Shown here: positions 10,063-21,451 of the stretch, piece after piece
How positions within the stretch are numbered: the first letter of the stretch is position 1
Layout of the letters: the number at the start of each line of letters is the position of its first letter
Assembly: GCA_037974965.1 (NCBI GenBank)
Contig: JBBPFI010000004.1
Location: 930,001 to 994,000 of the forward strand
Origin: Dacryopinax spathularia
Taxonomy: Eukaryota > Basidiomycota > Dacrymycetes > Dacrymycetales > Dacrymycetaceae
Reading direction: 5' to 3'
DNA: 64,000 bases
Position numbers and translations under genes: made by a program
The notes under the pieces: model-generated
Told to the model about the DNA's origin: nothing
Database searches by the model: none
What the model saw: only the letters and a program-made list of their open reading frames with translations

Positions 10063-12657
10063 ATGAACACAAACCGCCTCGATGGAACTTTCGCAGCGGT
10101 GGCGCCACTGGGGATTACAGCGACGGCGAAGGAGCCCTTGCTTTGTCGACGTGGCCGGCGATGTTACTCGGGGGGTGAAGCCAAGGGATATATCGCCACA
10201 GGTCAAGAATATCAGCTGGTGGTAGAGGGCGATGCGCTGGTTGCAGTGTGCAGCGCCTGTTATACCTACTATATCAACAAGGCCGGGACGACTATGCGGA
10301 CGTCAAACCGATCTGCGATTCGAACCGAACGTTGGGAGGACAGCAGGGCGGCGCCGGACTATGTCCGCAGCGCTCCAGACCCAGCGGCTCTCCGGAGGGC
10401 AAATGAAGATGCCAAGAGAAGTAGTACGTGTTTCGAGCCTGTCGTGTAATACCTTGCGATACTCATCATACTTATTTTACCACCAACAGTAAGCGCTCGC
10501 TCTCGCGTGCAAAGCATTGGCCGGGTCGTTCCGAACCCCTCATCCGCGACCTCATCGGCAGCACTAGCGAAAGGCTATACGCCGAATCATCTATTCTACG
10601 ATGCCGACAAAGAGAGGATGGGTCGGCAAGCGTACGCACAGGTCCAGGCGGAGACCTTGTTTGTGAAGTTCGAGGTTCACTACAGAGAGCCAGGCCGTGG
10701 TAGTTCCCAGCTCTTTCATGTGGGTCCGCGCGTAGTCAAAGCCGCTTCATTGCATTGACGATGTCCTGATAGAATTTACAAGACAAACACGAATTACCTG
10801 CGAAATCTACAGCGCGGGACATCAAGTCGGCACTGTTTGGCCTCATGCAGAGGCCACTCATGGAGGGAACGCATGGCTACGTGTTCACAATCGAACACTT
10901 CAACTTACGTGGCAAGGACACAACCGATTACGACTGGTTTCCTTCATCAGAGCCGCTTTTCTACAAACTATGCTTCGCCGCTGCCAGGGGCAAGGCTAAA
11001 GACACGGCTCCGGTCAAGTTCCAGCCCAACAAGACTTTTGACGTTCGCCTGGTTATGAGCTACGAGACTTACGTGGATGTCGAAGAGCATATGGCCCGGG
11101 CGAAGGGCAGCGTCAATACCTCGAGGCTGAACCCTCCCGGGTGCACTGACGCAATAACCGAACCTCTGTTTCGCACAATGTCGACTATGGGCGCGCCCAT
11201 GGCCAGTGGGTCGTCTTTCAACTCAGGAGGCAAGAGAGCCATATCTCCCGGCAGTAGATCGGTACGTCACCCTCGCATGTGAGGTGAGTCGGATTGAATG
11301 ACTCCTTACTTGAGCAGGCGGAGGAAGGAGGCGGGGCCCTGTCGTCGAAACGGGCATGGCGGACGACAGAGCGAGAGACGAGACAGCGGAGGACTGTTCA
11401 GACTTTTCCGGAGCCCGATGCCATTCGAGCTGCTTTGCTGGGGAGCGGCCCTATTGCAGCGGGTGATAAAGTGCCGACTGGCGAGTCGCTACGATACCAC
11501 ACGAAACGACTTCTGATGACCACGCAGGACTGTACCGCGAAATGGGACTGTTTTTACCCTCACCCAAGCTCGCTTTCGCAACTCTCGTGCACGAGCAATA
11601 CCAAGTGAAGACGCCTTGGCTCGAAAGCGGCTTTATGGCAGTGCTGCAAGTCGACGAGCGAGCTTCAGAGGCACTCGGACCGGCTGGTAGCTTCAAGACC
11701 GCCCATCCAGGAATGATCGTGCTCTACGAGAAGGACAAGGAGGCACAGAGGCCTGAAGAGTCTTCGAGTTTCGCTCTACATGTTCGTACACCGGTGGCCG
11801 TGAAACGCTGGACAGTGCAAGACAGCGTGAAGAACGTACGCGTACATAAAACGAAGGAAGCGGAGCAACTCGCTGGCGAGCAAAGGTGCCTGGTTTGGGC
11901 CGATGCTTTGCTGAGGCTGGTATACGAGGAACTAAATAAGAAGAAGGGCTGTGCGGACGCGCACGATGCGATTCATTCCATTACCTGGCCAGAAGTGCGA
12001 TTCGTGACATCTGGACTGTTTCGAGTGACCCAGGCTAAGGCTTCGAAAGACAAGAGTTCGCGCCTGAATCAAGTGTATCTGGTGGAAGAGCTGATTGATA
12101 CGGATGGGGAAAGTGATCGCTTCGTCAAGTATATCCACAACTCGAATCCAGTCCCACGGGTGACCACCGGCAACGAAGGGAACATCGCTTGGTTCCTCGC
12201 CTTCACGCAGCATTTGCAATATTGGAAGACAGGCGGGCTGGTTTATGTGAGCGATTACCAAGGGAGGCCGTCCATCAGCGTGCTAGGGCAACTACTGACG
12301 ACAGCTTGAGCAGGGTACGACGGACTGCTAACGGACCCGCAAATCATGACATCTCCGTGAGTGCGGACTTTTTGCGAGCATGCCTGCACTGACCTCTGCG
12401 ATAGTGACCTCCATGCACATCTGTTCAGCGCCGGCAATATGCCCAATGCCTTCGCGGCTTTCCCTCAAGATCATGTATGTGGCACGTTTTGTGTAGCGTT
12501 CGGACTAGACCCGCTCGCGGCACCGAGTGGGAAGGCGGGAGGAGTACAGTGCAGAACGGCAACTGGTGAGGACGATGGCGCCATGGGACCAGGTGAAGGG
12601 GATACAAACATTGGGTTAGACGGCGACGATGGGGACGGAGCGGAGCAGGGGGAATGA
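10063..12657 (+). CDS. alpha-type (atypical) protein kinase, possibly damaged
   Basis: An atypical Ser/Thr kinase of the MHCK/eEF2K alpha-kinase fold, a family expanded in mushrooms. From ATG 10063 there is a cysteine-containing N-terminal module (paired Cys near residues 28-33 and 60-63), variable middle exons (about 10491-11590) and the catalytic C-terminus. Motifs seen are FVKYIHNSN, a His in FLAFTQHLQYW, YVSDYQG, LLTDPQIMTSP, FSAGNMPNAF and the zinc-binding HVCGTFC. A 51-base segment at 12263-12313 must be removed to join SDYQG to YDGLLTDP. It has a proper branch-like site and AG end but begins GG instead of GT. Unless that donor works, the protein stops before the zinc site. The C-terminal tail is Gly/Asp rich. 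The substrate is unknown. Confidence 0.75.
12263..12313 (+). other. intron with GG in place of GT donor
   Basis: The exon ends ..CCAAG and the next bases are GGAGGC, where AAG|GTAGGC would be a standard donor. CTGAC lies upstream of the terminal GAGCAG. Removing exactly this 51-base stretch restores the conserved alpha-kinase reading, and no GT in the area does so in frame. Confidence 0.5.
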
Positions 12658-13056
12658 CGCCCTGGGACAGCGGCGGCATTGAGACGGGCGCTTCTTCCAA
12701 TTGATGTGATAGACTGTCACTTGGTGGCATCTTGCTTTTCCGTTGATATGGGTTGAATGGGTCACCCATTCAGCGGCATGGATAATCATACCATTTGTTT
12801 ATCTCCATCAACATACACGGTAGCGAGGGAATACAGAAAGACGAGCTTGCGTTGAAGAGAGAAGTGGAGAAGGCGACTTTACGGAATGTCCAGGGGGAGA
12901 AAACGGGCAATGCGGACTAGAATGGGAGAAGCAGGAAGAGTATTGTACAGTTGCATGGCGAGTAGTAGAAGGAATGAACGTAAAAGCCACCAGCCCTTGA
13001 AAGGTGCAATAAGATGGCGAGAAGGGTAGGGAAAGTGTGGTCCCTAACACAACGAG
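12658..13056. other. convergent 3' interval
   Basis: This lies between the stop of the plus-strand alpha-kinase and the stop of the minus-strand gene at 13057. I see no gene; it presumably contains both 3' untranslated regions and marks the edge of the left accessory arm. Confidence 0.4.
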
Positions 13057-14229
13057 CTAGTCGACGGACAGGATATTGTTGAAGAACGCATTAGCGTTCT
13101 GCTTGACACGCTGGATCAACCCACGGGTCTGCGACAGGGTTGAGGTGGGCTGCTTGACTGCTGTAGCGAGCTGAACCACAGACGCAAGGAGCCGGTGCTC
13201 CGGTTTGCCAAAGACATCAGGGTCGGAGAGGAGGCGGGCAGTAAGATGGACAGCGAAGTCGTGGTGTTGCCGAAGGATGTGCATCCACACGTCAAGGTTT
13301 TCTTCTATATTTCTAATGGGGCCCTGGGTACTGTCCTCTCCTGTTGGCTCTGGCGTCGCTGATTCATGGAGGAAGCGAGGGGGGTTTCCTGGCAATCGCT
13401 GCGCGTGGAAGGAGTTAGGGTCAATGAAAGCTATCGAGATATATAGCTTACGGGAGACATCGTCCTGATTGAAGCAGGACTTCTCCTAAGTTGGCCATCG
13501 CGAGCACGCATCTCAGGCAAAGACGGTTGGGAAGCAGCAGGCATCGTGGATGATCTGGAGCAAGGGGTGCTTGCTTTCGAGAGCGTTACGTCGGAGTTAC
13601 GCCCTTCATCAGCCGAGGAGGGGTCAATGGCAGAGTCCTAGAAGATCGCATTAGATACTGTGTAGCATATATTTTGGGCGCGGTGGGCATACATTGTCTT
13701 CGTCGTCTTTCTCGACAACCTCAGAACCAGCTTCTTGTTCGTCGTCGTCGGCCACAGATATATCTTCATTCCGAGAGGAAGAGCTGCCTCCAGCATCCTC
13801 CATAGATACGGGCGGCTTATACGAGCGTTGCGTGCTCCGAGTCGTGGAGTGCAGCATATAGGGCTCACGAGTGTGCTTCATCCGGCGGGAACGGCTGTAG
13901 GTCTTGCTATTGGCCGACGACGAAGCGGTCTGTTCACTACTGTTCTGGCGAGCGCGTTCGGCTTCCCGAGCTTTGACGGCACGAAGTTTGTACACCGCCG
14001 GAAAGTATACCTCGCGCTGATTGAAGAAGCCTGTCCAGTCCTCTTTCGAAATGAGGCGATAACGGGGGTCAGAGGAGTGATGCCTTTTCTTGTTAGCCTT
14101 CTTGTGAGAAGCGCGTTTGCGGTGAAGATCGTCAAGAAAGTCACTACCGCGGCCCTCACGAGCGGCCGCCTGATATGCTGCTTCGAGTGCTTCCCAGGCG
14201 TCATCCTTTTGCTGCGTGGTCTTCGGCAT
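13057..14229 (-). CDS. conserved-looking 354-residue protein, function unknown
   Basis: Three exons join in phase 0: 14229-13693, 13637-13452 and 13398-13057. Introns of 55 and 53 bases both have GT-AG ends. The start is ATG 14229 (the longer frame upstream has only a TTG). The N-terminal 100 residues are charged and helical, with Lys/Arg-rich stretches. Residues about 100-250 are low-complexity and Ser-rich with an acidic patch. The C-terminal about 80 residues (ENLDVWMHILRQHHDF to the end) look like a compact helical domain. I do not recognise a family. It is divergent from Cwf18 across about 490 bp. The separate ORFs at 13057-13395 and 13651-14229 are parts of this one gene. Confidence 0.6.
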
Positions 14230-14718
14230 TTTGTGTCGTCCGTTGCGTCGAGAGGTAATGGTGCGAAGCAAGTACCAGGCGCGCTCTAAAGGGGACTCCG
14301 CGGGCGCCTATAACGGGGCCAAGTACTTTCGGAGTTTGAAGCGGAGTCAATTGGGATAGCGCGTATCGACCCGTTTACAGGAGCTTTGTGAGGGAACTGC
14401 TTGGCAGACTCTCGGTGTCTGGGGTCTTGTCAGGGTCGGCAAGCAAGCTGTCCGCTCCTCGTTTCCATAACTTCGGGATTGTTAGGGAGGCGCTGTTGTT
14501 GTGCGAGTCGTTTTGGGCTGCGGCGGATGTGCGGAAGCTGTGGTGAACTGCTGTGCGCCCCTACTCAGCCCGTTACGTGCAATGCGCATGTTCGAGTGGC
14601 GAACGCCGTCACCGTCGGGGCGGACGTCTCTGGTCCCGCTAGACTTCTCCAGCGGTCCCTGACCGCTTGGACGGTATTATTGTTCGTTCGTAAAGAGACA
14701 AATATCAGGACGACCAGC
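14230..14718. promoter_or_regulatory. divergent promoter, unknown gene / cwf18
   Basis: A 489-bp interval between two outward-facing starts. A plus-strand open frame covers much of it but shows no motif, and I take it as chance. Confidence 0.4.
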
Positions 14719-15343
14719 ATGTCTCTTGCTGAAGCTGCCGAGGAGCGAAAGGCTCGGCTACAGGCTCTGAGGAAACGGAAGCTGGGTGAGAACGGAGATG
14801 AGGCTGCTGATAGGTATGCAAAACACTTTCGTCGTTCCAGTTTCGTTGTCTGATGGAATTCCAGCAACGAGCCTCCACTGAAGCAACGAGCGTTCGACCC
14901 TGTTCATCGAACGCTACGAAAACATGACGCAGTTGATGAGGAAGACACAGTAGAGAAAGCTGTGGATGGGCTGGCTGAGCAGATCATCAAGGAGGATGAG
15001 GAGAAGCGAGCGGAAGAGCTGGTGAGTCCTTTCAGCAGATCGTCGCACGCTTCAGAGCTGACGCATGTATGCTAGGATTTGTTCAACATTGCGCCCAAAC
15101 GACCGAATTGGGATCTAAAGCGAGAACTAGAGAAGAAGCTAGCCAAGCTTGAGCGTAAGACTCAAGAGGCAATTCATACCCTCATACGTACGTTTCTTTC
15201 TATGTTCGTCCGATCACTCCCCGCTGATCTGCACAACAGGACAAAGACTACAGTCACAAAAGGCCGGCTCGGCAGACTGGTCAACATCAATGGCTGCTGA
15301 GAACGGGGCAACGGGGAGGGACGACTCGGATGAGGAGGACTGA
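14719..15343 (+). CDS. cwf18: Cwf18/CCDC12 splicing factor
   Basis: A small spliceosome protein associated with the Cdc5/NineTeen complex, nuclear. Exons 14719-14813, 14865-15021, 15076-15187 and 15240-15343 join cleanly with GT-AG introns and give about 155 residues. The N-terminus is the family's Ala/Glu/Arg helix (SLAEAAEERKARLQALRKRK). The middle has EKAVDGLAEQII followed by EDEEKR. The signature DLFNIAPKRPNWDLKRELEK and LAKLERKTQEAIHTLIR follow. An acidic tail ends at the stop 15341-15343. Length and motif order match cwf18 and human CCDC12. It converges with the lipid kinase gene, leaving 121 bases between the stops. Cef1, another core member of the same complex, lies 8 kb away. Confidence 0.9.
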
Positions 15344-15464
15344 GCAGATCGAACGATGTCGCATCTACTGTATACCTAGGTGTATCATTACCCGTCTAAT
15401 CTCGGGATATCATTGCAAGCCGCACCCCGACCGCTCCATCATAACCGACAGCGATCGCTCTCCA

Positions 15465-16764
15465 TTAAGCCCACACGCTGAACTTGGCCTCAGTGGAAGG
15501 AAGGACCTCGCATACCGCCTTGCCGCCTTCAGGTATCCGAATAATCGTCCCATCCGCGCATACAAGATGTGCGCTCTTGTCCCCGTTTTCCTACAGCTAT
15601 GTTAGCCGTCGCGCCTGAACATTGAAGGTAGACGCGTACCGGTGACCATTCCCATCCTCCACACCTGTAGTACTCAACCACCGTCTTCCCCTCTCCCTCC
15701 TCCACTATCTCCCCCTCCGCGTCGTACCTGAATTTGACATGCTTCCCATCCTGATAAGCGCCCTGCATGACCTGCATGACCTTCCCCGGGAAAGCAGCAC
15801 GAGCAGCCGTAAGGTCCTTCGTGAACGCCGTATCCCTCTTCGGGCGGATGAGCAGAACGTCCATGCCTGGTACGTTCTCCGACGCAGGAAGAGATCGTGA
15901 TAGCGGTGCGATCCGGAAAGCCGGTTCGAGTCGATCCACGTTGACGGTACTGAGGAAATAGGCGAACGGCTCGTCGAACTCTGTCGTTCCTTCCCCTTCT
16001 TCCACCTCCTCAAATGCATCTTTCCCCGGGTCGTACAGCTGCACACTTCCACTCCCCTCTAGAGGGAAAAGTCGCACCTCCGCCTCATACCACTTCTCGA
16101 TATTCCTCTGCGCGGCCTGCTTGAACCGCTCCACTCCCGGGTACTCATTTCGCAATGACTCCGCGGTGTCGAGTATAGCGGCATGTAAGGAGGTGGACGT
16201 AACGACGGCGGAAATGATCGGCTCAGGCGGGGGCGTGCTGGCGGATGGGGCCGAAAGGAAGGAAGTCTGTGCGAGCGTGAGGGGATGATGCCTGCCCTTT
16301 CCCGGCTTGAGCCGTAGCAGAAACTCGGCGAGCGAGAGCAGTTTGGGCTTTACATCCTCCGGCGTTGACTTGAGGATCTCTTGCACTTCTGGTGATTGGG
16401 TAGAGGAGGGAGGGAAGAAGGAATAGTACAGCGCGTTGGCGGTGCCTAGCGGGAGAATGACGAATCGCAGCCCTTCTGCGGGTAGCTTGCCCCTCGATTC
16501 AGAGCTCTTGAGCAAGGCGTTGACGATCTCATGCAATGTGCCATCTCCTCCTCCGACGATAACAGTCACTGGCCCCACTTGCGAAGAGAGCGAGGAGAGA
16601 TATTCCAAGGCGAGGTCGCCTGCGTGGTTCGGTGCATCGGTCGTCTTCACCGTGTATGGGACGCCGTGAGCGTCGAGCAGCGGGAGGACATGGTCGGACA
16701 GAAATTTGGGACCGGTGCGATCACCGCTCGCAGGGTTGGATATGACCAGTACTGGAGTAGACAT
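15465..16764 (-). CDS. diacylglycerol/sphingoid-base kinase family protein
   Basis: A lipid kinase with the DAGK catalytic fold, phosphorylating a diacylglycerol or sphingoid-type lipid, probably cytosolic at membranes. The first exon starts at ATG 16764 (STPVLVISNPASG, the nucleotide-binding strand). GGGDGTLHEIVNALL near residue 75 is the conserved ATP loop. Residues 110-290 carry family-variable inserts, and a second lobe follows with a Tyr-rich C-terminal strand. An intron at 15639-15591 (GTACGC..GTAG) leads to a last exon at 15590-15465 encoding ENGDKSAHLVCADG and SVWA before the stop. Reading straight through instead gives a different, unrelated tail. Total length is about 416 residues, shorter than Lcb4/5. 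The exact substrate cannot be told from sequence. Confidence 0.8.
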
Positions 16765-17235
16765 CTAGACGGGCTCTAAAGAGAAAGGAAGGTCGACCAA
16801 ATCTTCAAGCAAGGAAACGACTGGCATTATCGGCGCAGCAGCTTGAGCTGACTGACGACCTCGCGACATTGGTGAGGATGACGCTATGAGGAGGAAGGCT
16901 GCAGGGTCTCTCTCGAACTGGACCGAGCCCACCCAAGCTACGTCCGAAATGATCGTCCGAAATCCATTCTCCCAAACATAGACGGAGGTTTGGGCAAATG
17001 CGCTTCTAGTGCCAGTATGCGTCGGTACAGTCCTAACGGGTCAGCGTAAACTACTGTATTGGTATTATTTTGTTTTTGGTCTGCCATCACCCCCACTCGC
17101 CGGCGTCGTCCTGCTGGGGTATCATGCTGTATCGAATGGAATATCTAGGAATGGGCGATATAACGATGCCGGAGACGAGGCACTTGAGCAGGCGAAGGGG
17201 ATGATAGTGAGCTGATAATCGTGACCAGAGGAGGA
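16765..17235. promoter_or_regulatory. intergenic, lipid kinase promoter / GPI1 3' end
   Basis: This lies between the start of the minus-strand lipid kinase and the stop of the minus-strand GPI1 gene. Short frames on the plus strand have no motifs. I see no other gene. Confidence 0.4.
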
Positions 17236-19345
17236 CTAGAATAGTTCAATCAGCGCTCCAGGTACTTGGGCAGGCTTCAAGACATACAATGCTGGAAGAA
17301 GATCTGGGAGAATGCGATGGGAGTATTCTATACCGACCCTTGTCAGGACTAGACTTGGAAGGGCTCAAAGGAAGTCCTGCTTACCTTGAGTAGAAGAGAT
17401 ACAGGGATATGGCCTTTCGCCGGGAGGATGTCAAAATGTATACCTCCTGGTAGACGAGCTGGATCCTTCACCCGCAACATCAGGACGAACAAAGGGAAAT
17501 GGTTCATGAATGCAAGAGACGTTTCGAGCATCGCATGCACCATGATGACGGCAATTCGAGCCTGCATAATGTCAGTGTTATCAGACGTAATAAAGGAAGA
17601 CGCTCACGGTTGCAAAGAATGCGTAGTATGCGAGTATTGTGGGGAAGAGAAAGGCGACGAGCGTAAAGAGAATTGTCCCAAGCAAGACTTGGTCGAGATC
17701 GTATTCCATGGAATCGACACGATTACGAAGGATATTCTTTCGTTTCCCTGAGCTGGTTCAGCTACTGCAGTGTTAGTGCGCGGAAAAAAATCACCTCTGA
17801 AGACGTTGAAAAGCGAATAGGCAGCGCTGAGTTGACTCCTAAAGACCGTTGTAGCAGTCATATAGCAGAAGTACAGCGGCAGCGTGAGCAGAGAAAGCAG
17901 GTCCGACAACAACGACAAGGTCATTGTAAGTCCCAAAGTTCCGGAGGAGCCGATGACCCAGATGATCGTAGGGAAATATGGGCCAATGATATCCAAACAG
18001 TCTGCGAGATGAAACGCCAATTCAGCGCCTGTTGCGCATCAAAGACCATCAGCTCACCTTCAAATGCGCCTGTCAAGCCAACAAATGAGAGGCATATGAA
18101 TCGACTGAGCTCCGTATTAAGCTTGAGACCGACGGGCCAGTCATCAAGCCAGAAAAGGGTATCACGAATCAAGTCAACAGCATACATCTATCTCATCCGT
18201 TTAGCAACTTTCAACTTACAACCCGACAGAGCTCGGACCAACCTTCGTATAGTAGAGCAATAAGTGGCCGAGATACGTGGCATTCTCGCTCAGGAAGGCT
18301 CCAGCAGCCACTCCCACGATGATATCGTTCAGCACCAGCCATATGCAGTTGTAGAAGTTGATATACTGGGCCGCGGAATACGCCATATCCGTTCGCGGCG
18401 AGCGGTGGACGACATAAAATTGGTTCGGCAAGAACGTTGCCTGTTCTAGGCGGGTATCGAGCTGTTGCACTGCAGCAGGTGTTACACAATGAAGTCAGCG
18501 GGCAAAGCAGGCTTACGTACCTGTGGCGGATATGTCCTTGAGCAGTGGTTTGTGCACGAAGAGGGACGGCAGGCGCAGGTTGCATATACCCAGCAGAAAC
18601 CGAGGCACCAACAAGAGATACGAAAGCGATTCATGCTTTCTCCCGAGGGGGCCTGATATAACAGCCTCTTTCGTGACCGTACGCATCTTCCCTTTGACGT
18701 ACGCACTTGTGATGCGTCTTCCCGCCTCATATGCACAATTGAGCTAGGCCCGAGGTATCAGGGGTTGTCTCCCGCGCAAGTGGTCCAGCTCACCTTTGAG
18801 ATGACATCTTCTAGCGTAGCAGGTGGTCTGTTACGGGGTCGCGTGAAATCCGTGGCTTCGAGTTGGTGGTATATGGACGAATACATGTCTGAGGCGTTGG
18901 CCGATTGGGCTCCCTCGGTGCTCACGTCCAGCTGCAACGGGTCGAGAGAATAGAACCTGAGATGGCGAGGATTTGGTCTCTTGTAGAAAACAAAGTTGAT
19001 CCTTATATACCCAGTCAACACCCGCAACCAAATGAGGCATCGTGCCACGCACCTCCTTGGCGACCCTGCAGACTGGAGCAACTCAAGCCCATTCGATGAC
19101 TGGGGCGAGCCCTTTCCGAGGATACAATAATCTCCGAGACCGACATCCCGAACCAGCTCCGAGAATGCAGCTTCCCAGCCATTGCCTTCGCTTGTCACGG
19201 CGCTGCTAGGCAGTTGGCCGGCGACAACGACATGGGTGTCGCTAAGTCGCCAGCCGTAGAAGTATGTAGTCGCATCGCCCGCTTGGCGTGGGTCGTCCAG
19301 CGGCCAGAAGACTTGAATGGGCTTCTGGTCATTCTGGATAGACAT
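17236..19345 (-). CDS. gpi1: GPI1/PIG-Q subunit of GPI-GlcNAc transferase
   Basis: A membrane subunit of the ER complex that transfers GlcNAc to phosphatidylinositol, the first step of GPI-anchor synthesis. It starts at ATG 19345. An N-terminal soluble part of about 170 residues is followed by several hydrophobic segments in separate small exons (about 18470-18216, 18187-18050, 18020-17770, 17750-17600). The diagnostic motif NILRNRVDSMEYDLDQVLLG is at about 17733-17675, followed by a membrane span ending in PTILAYYAFF. The last exon ends PAQVPGALIELF with the stop at 17236-17238. At least seven introns of about 45-55 bases. Exon order and the NxLRxRVDS..YDLDQ signature fit Gpi1 well. Confidence 0.85.
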
Positions 19346-19653
19346 CGACAGCTACCTGTCTTTCACAGACATGTATGGGGACCTGCCGCTTTATAGAGCC
19401 CGGTAGTCGGCTGGAGGATGGAAGTTGCTTGCTCCGTTTAGGAATGGACCAGCAGAACCAATTCACGGTCATCAGGGACCTCATTCTAGGGGCTTCGTAG
19501 ACTTAAGTTAGGTATCACGCGAATGAAACGCATTTTTCCAGAACAAGCCTCATTTCCTTCAAATACTTCTACGCATATCCCTATGATACATTGCGGATGG
19601 AGAGAGGATCTGACACGGAGTGGAAGGAATGGTGACCGGAAATGCAGACGGGC

Positions 19654-21322
19654 TCAAGATGCAGGCGCCCCGCCTCGCCCTCCAGGCGCCCCTCGGCCTC
19701 TTCCTCTCGCACCACCTGTCCTCAGACGCTCCATCATCTGCTGAGCGACAGCATTCCTCACAGGCCTGCCATCGCCTCCACTGCTCTCAGAGGGGTTCGA
19801 AGACGAGTACAGAGGCTGACTTGGTTGAGCCATATCGATGCGTGAAATCGGTGGATTTGATGCTTGTGCTTGTGGGCGAGTAGCGATCTGGATCATGCCA
19901 GGCATTGGGCCAGGTTGGACCTGTGGCGGAGCACCACCACCGCGACCGCGTCCTCTACCTCTCCCACCACTCCCGGGTTCAGCTCGTGGTGGAGGAGCGG
20001 GTTGTGCTTGCGGAGGTCCGCCTGCACCGGGTTGTGCTGCTTGTCCACCACCGCCACCCTTCCCTTTCCCTTTCTTGCTCTTGCCGGAAGCGGGCTGTGT
20101 TGCAGGGGCAGCCGGCTGGTTGCTCGTACTTCCAGGTGCTGGTCCTGAGGCAGTTCGATCCTTCCGAGGTTGACCGCCAGGGTTGACAGCTGCTCCCAGT
20201 GCAGCCTCGAATTGTCTCGTTGCACCGAGAAGAGGTCGCTTTCGGCCAGGAGCATCATCTGAAACTTGCGCCTCGGCGTTACCCTTGTTCTTCTTCGATT
20301 TCGGAGGATCATTCGAAGGACCGGGCTCTCCTGGAAGCCTCCGAGAATAGACTTCCTTATCCTCTTGCGCCGCATGCAGTGCTGCTTGCTGTGATGCGAC
20401 GGCTGCGGCTTGGCGGCTAGCAACAGATGGGGCTTGAGCGGCTGCTTTGGCTGCCTTCGATGATTTGGAAGACTTCTTCTGCTGGATCAGCGCTTCGATC
20501 AGCGGTGACACTGTCGGTAGCTTCTCAGGCGCTGAGAATATCGTTAGTTTCGGCCCTGCCATTTGCGGATGAAGTAACAGACTCTGTGCGGCGCCCTTTT
20601 CAAGGCTGGTCAAAGATTCATACTCAGCTGGCGCATTAAGCATGTCCATGAAAGATAGGAAGTCGGGATCTGACGTCGGGTCAATTACATCTTACCAGCC
20701 ATAATGTGATGTTACAGACCTTGATCAATTGTGCCCTGTCGTGCATCAGGCTTGACCGAGGCAACAGGCGCTTTCTGGTACGGCGCGAATTCCACTACAG
20801 CCTGGAATTCGTGGCCTACATGCCTTGAGCATGGATCCCCCCCAGCATAGACACAGGGCTCACCCTGCTTGTCCCGAAACATATGCCCATTATACCCAGC
20901 ACTGAACTGGGCAACCTGCTCAGGCGTCTTGAACATGATATATGCTCGGGATGGTACATTCTCCCGCTCCAGCCTAATCTCGCATGAGCGTATGCGCCTA
21001 AGGAACACGATCAATCTGCGCACTTCGGCTTGATCTTTCCGGGGTAATACGCCTTCCATGTCGTTGCGTCATCCGATACCCACGGCTCTACCGTCTTCCA
21101 GAAAATGGGTTCAGGTAGATTTGGAGGCAATCGCCGGACGATGACCTTCAGCCGCGTTGCGGTCTCCTGCGCTTTCTTCTTTTTGGACGACTTCGACGGA
21201 GCGGACGGCTGTACAGCTGGAGATGAGGGCGTCACTGCCGGTACTGCAGAAGCTGTAGCTTTAGACATGGGTATATCTTCGACTTCACGTCGTGAAGGGG
21301 ACCGTACGTAAACCACAGTCAT
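19654..21322 (-). CDS. upf3: UPF3 nonsense-mediated decay factor
   Basis: The NMD adaptor that links exon junctions or terminating ribosomes to UPF2/UPF1, shuttling between nucleus and cytoplasm. It starts at ATG 21322, or at 21268 (SKATASAVP). The Smg4/UPF3 domain begins TRLKVIVRRLPPNLPEPIFW. Two introns interrupt it: one after YYPGKIKP, and one after RDKQ. RENVPSRAYIMFKTPEQV and HEFQAVVEFAPYQ are hallmark segments. A third intron precedes DPDFLSFMDMLNAP. The C-terminal 300 residues are low-complexity: Ala/Gln, Pro, and RG/RGRG repeats ending GGRGGAPAS, a typical RNA-binding tail. It is head-to-head with the WD gene at 21452 across only 129 bp. Confidence 0.88.
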
Positions 21323-21451
21323 CGTCTGCTATCGACGAGTCCCTGATGTATGCCAGTGGCTGTGAGACGGCGAGAAGACGCACGAAGACGATGAGCGCGT
21401 CGTCGCGCCGGACAACGACCACCTGTCTCTGTCAAATATCTTTGGTTCGAA

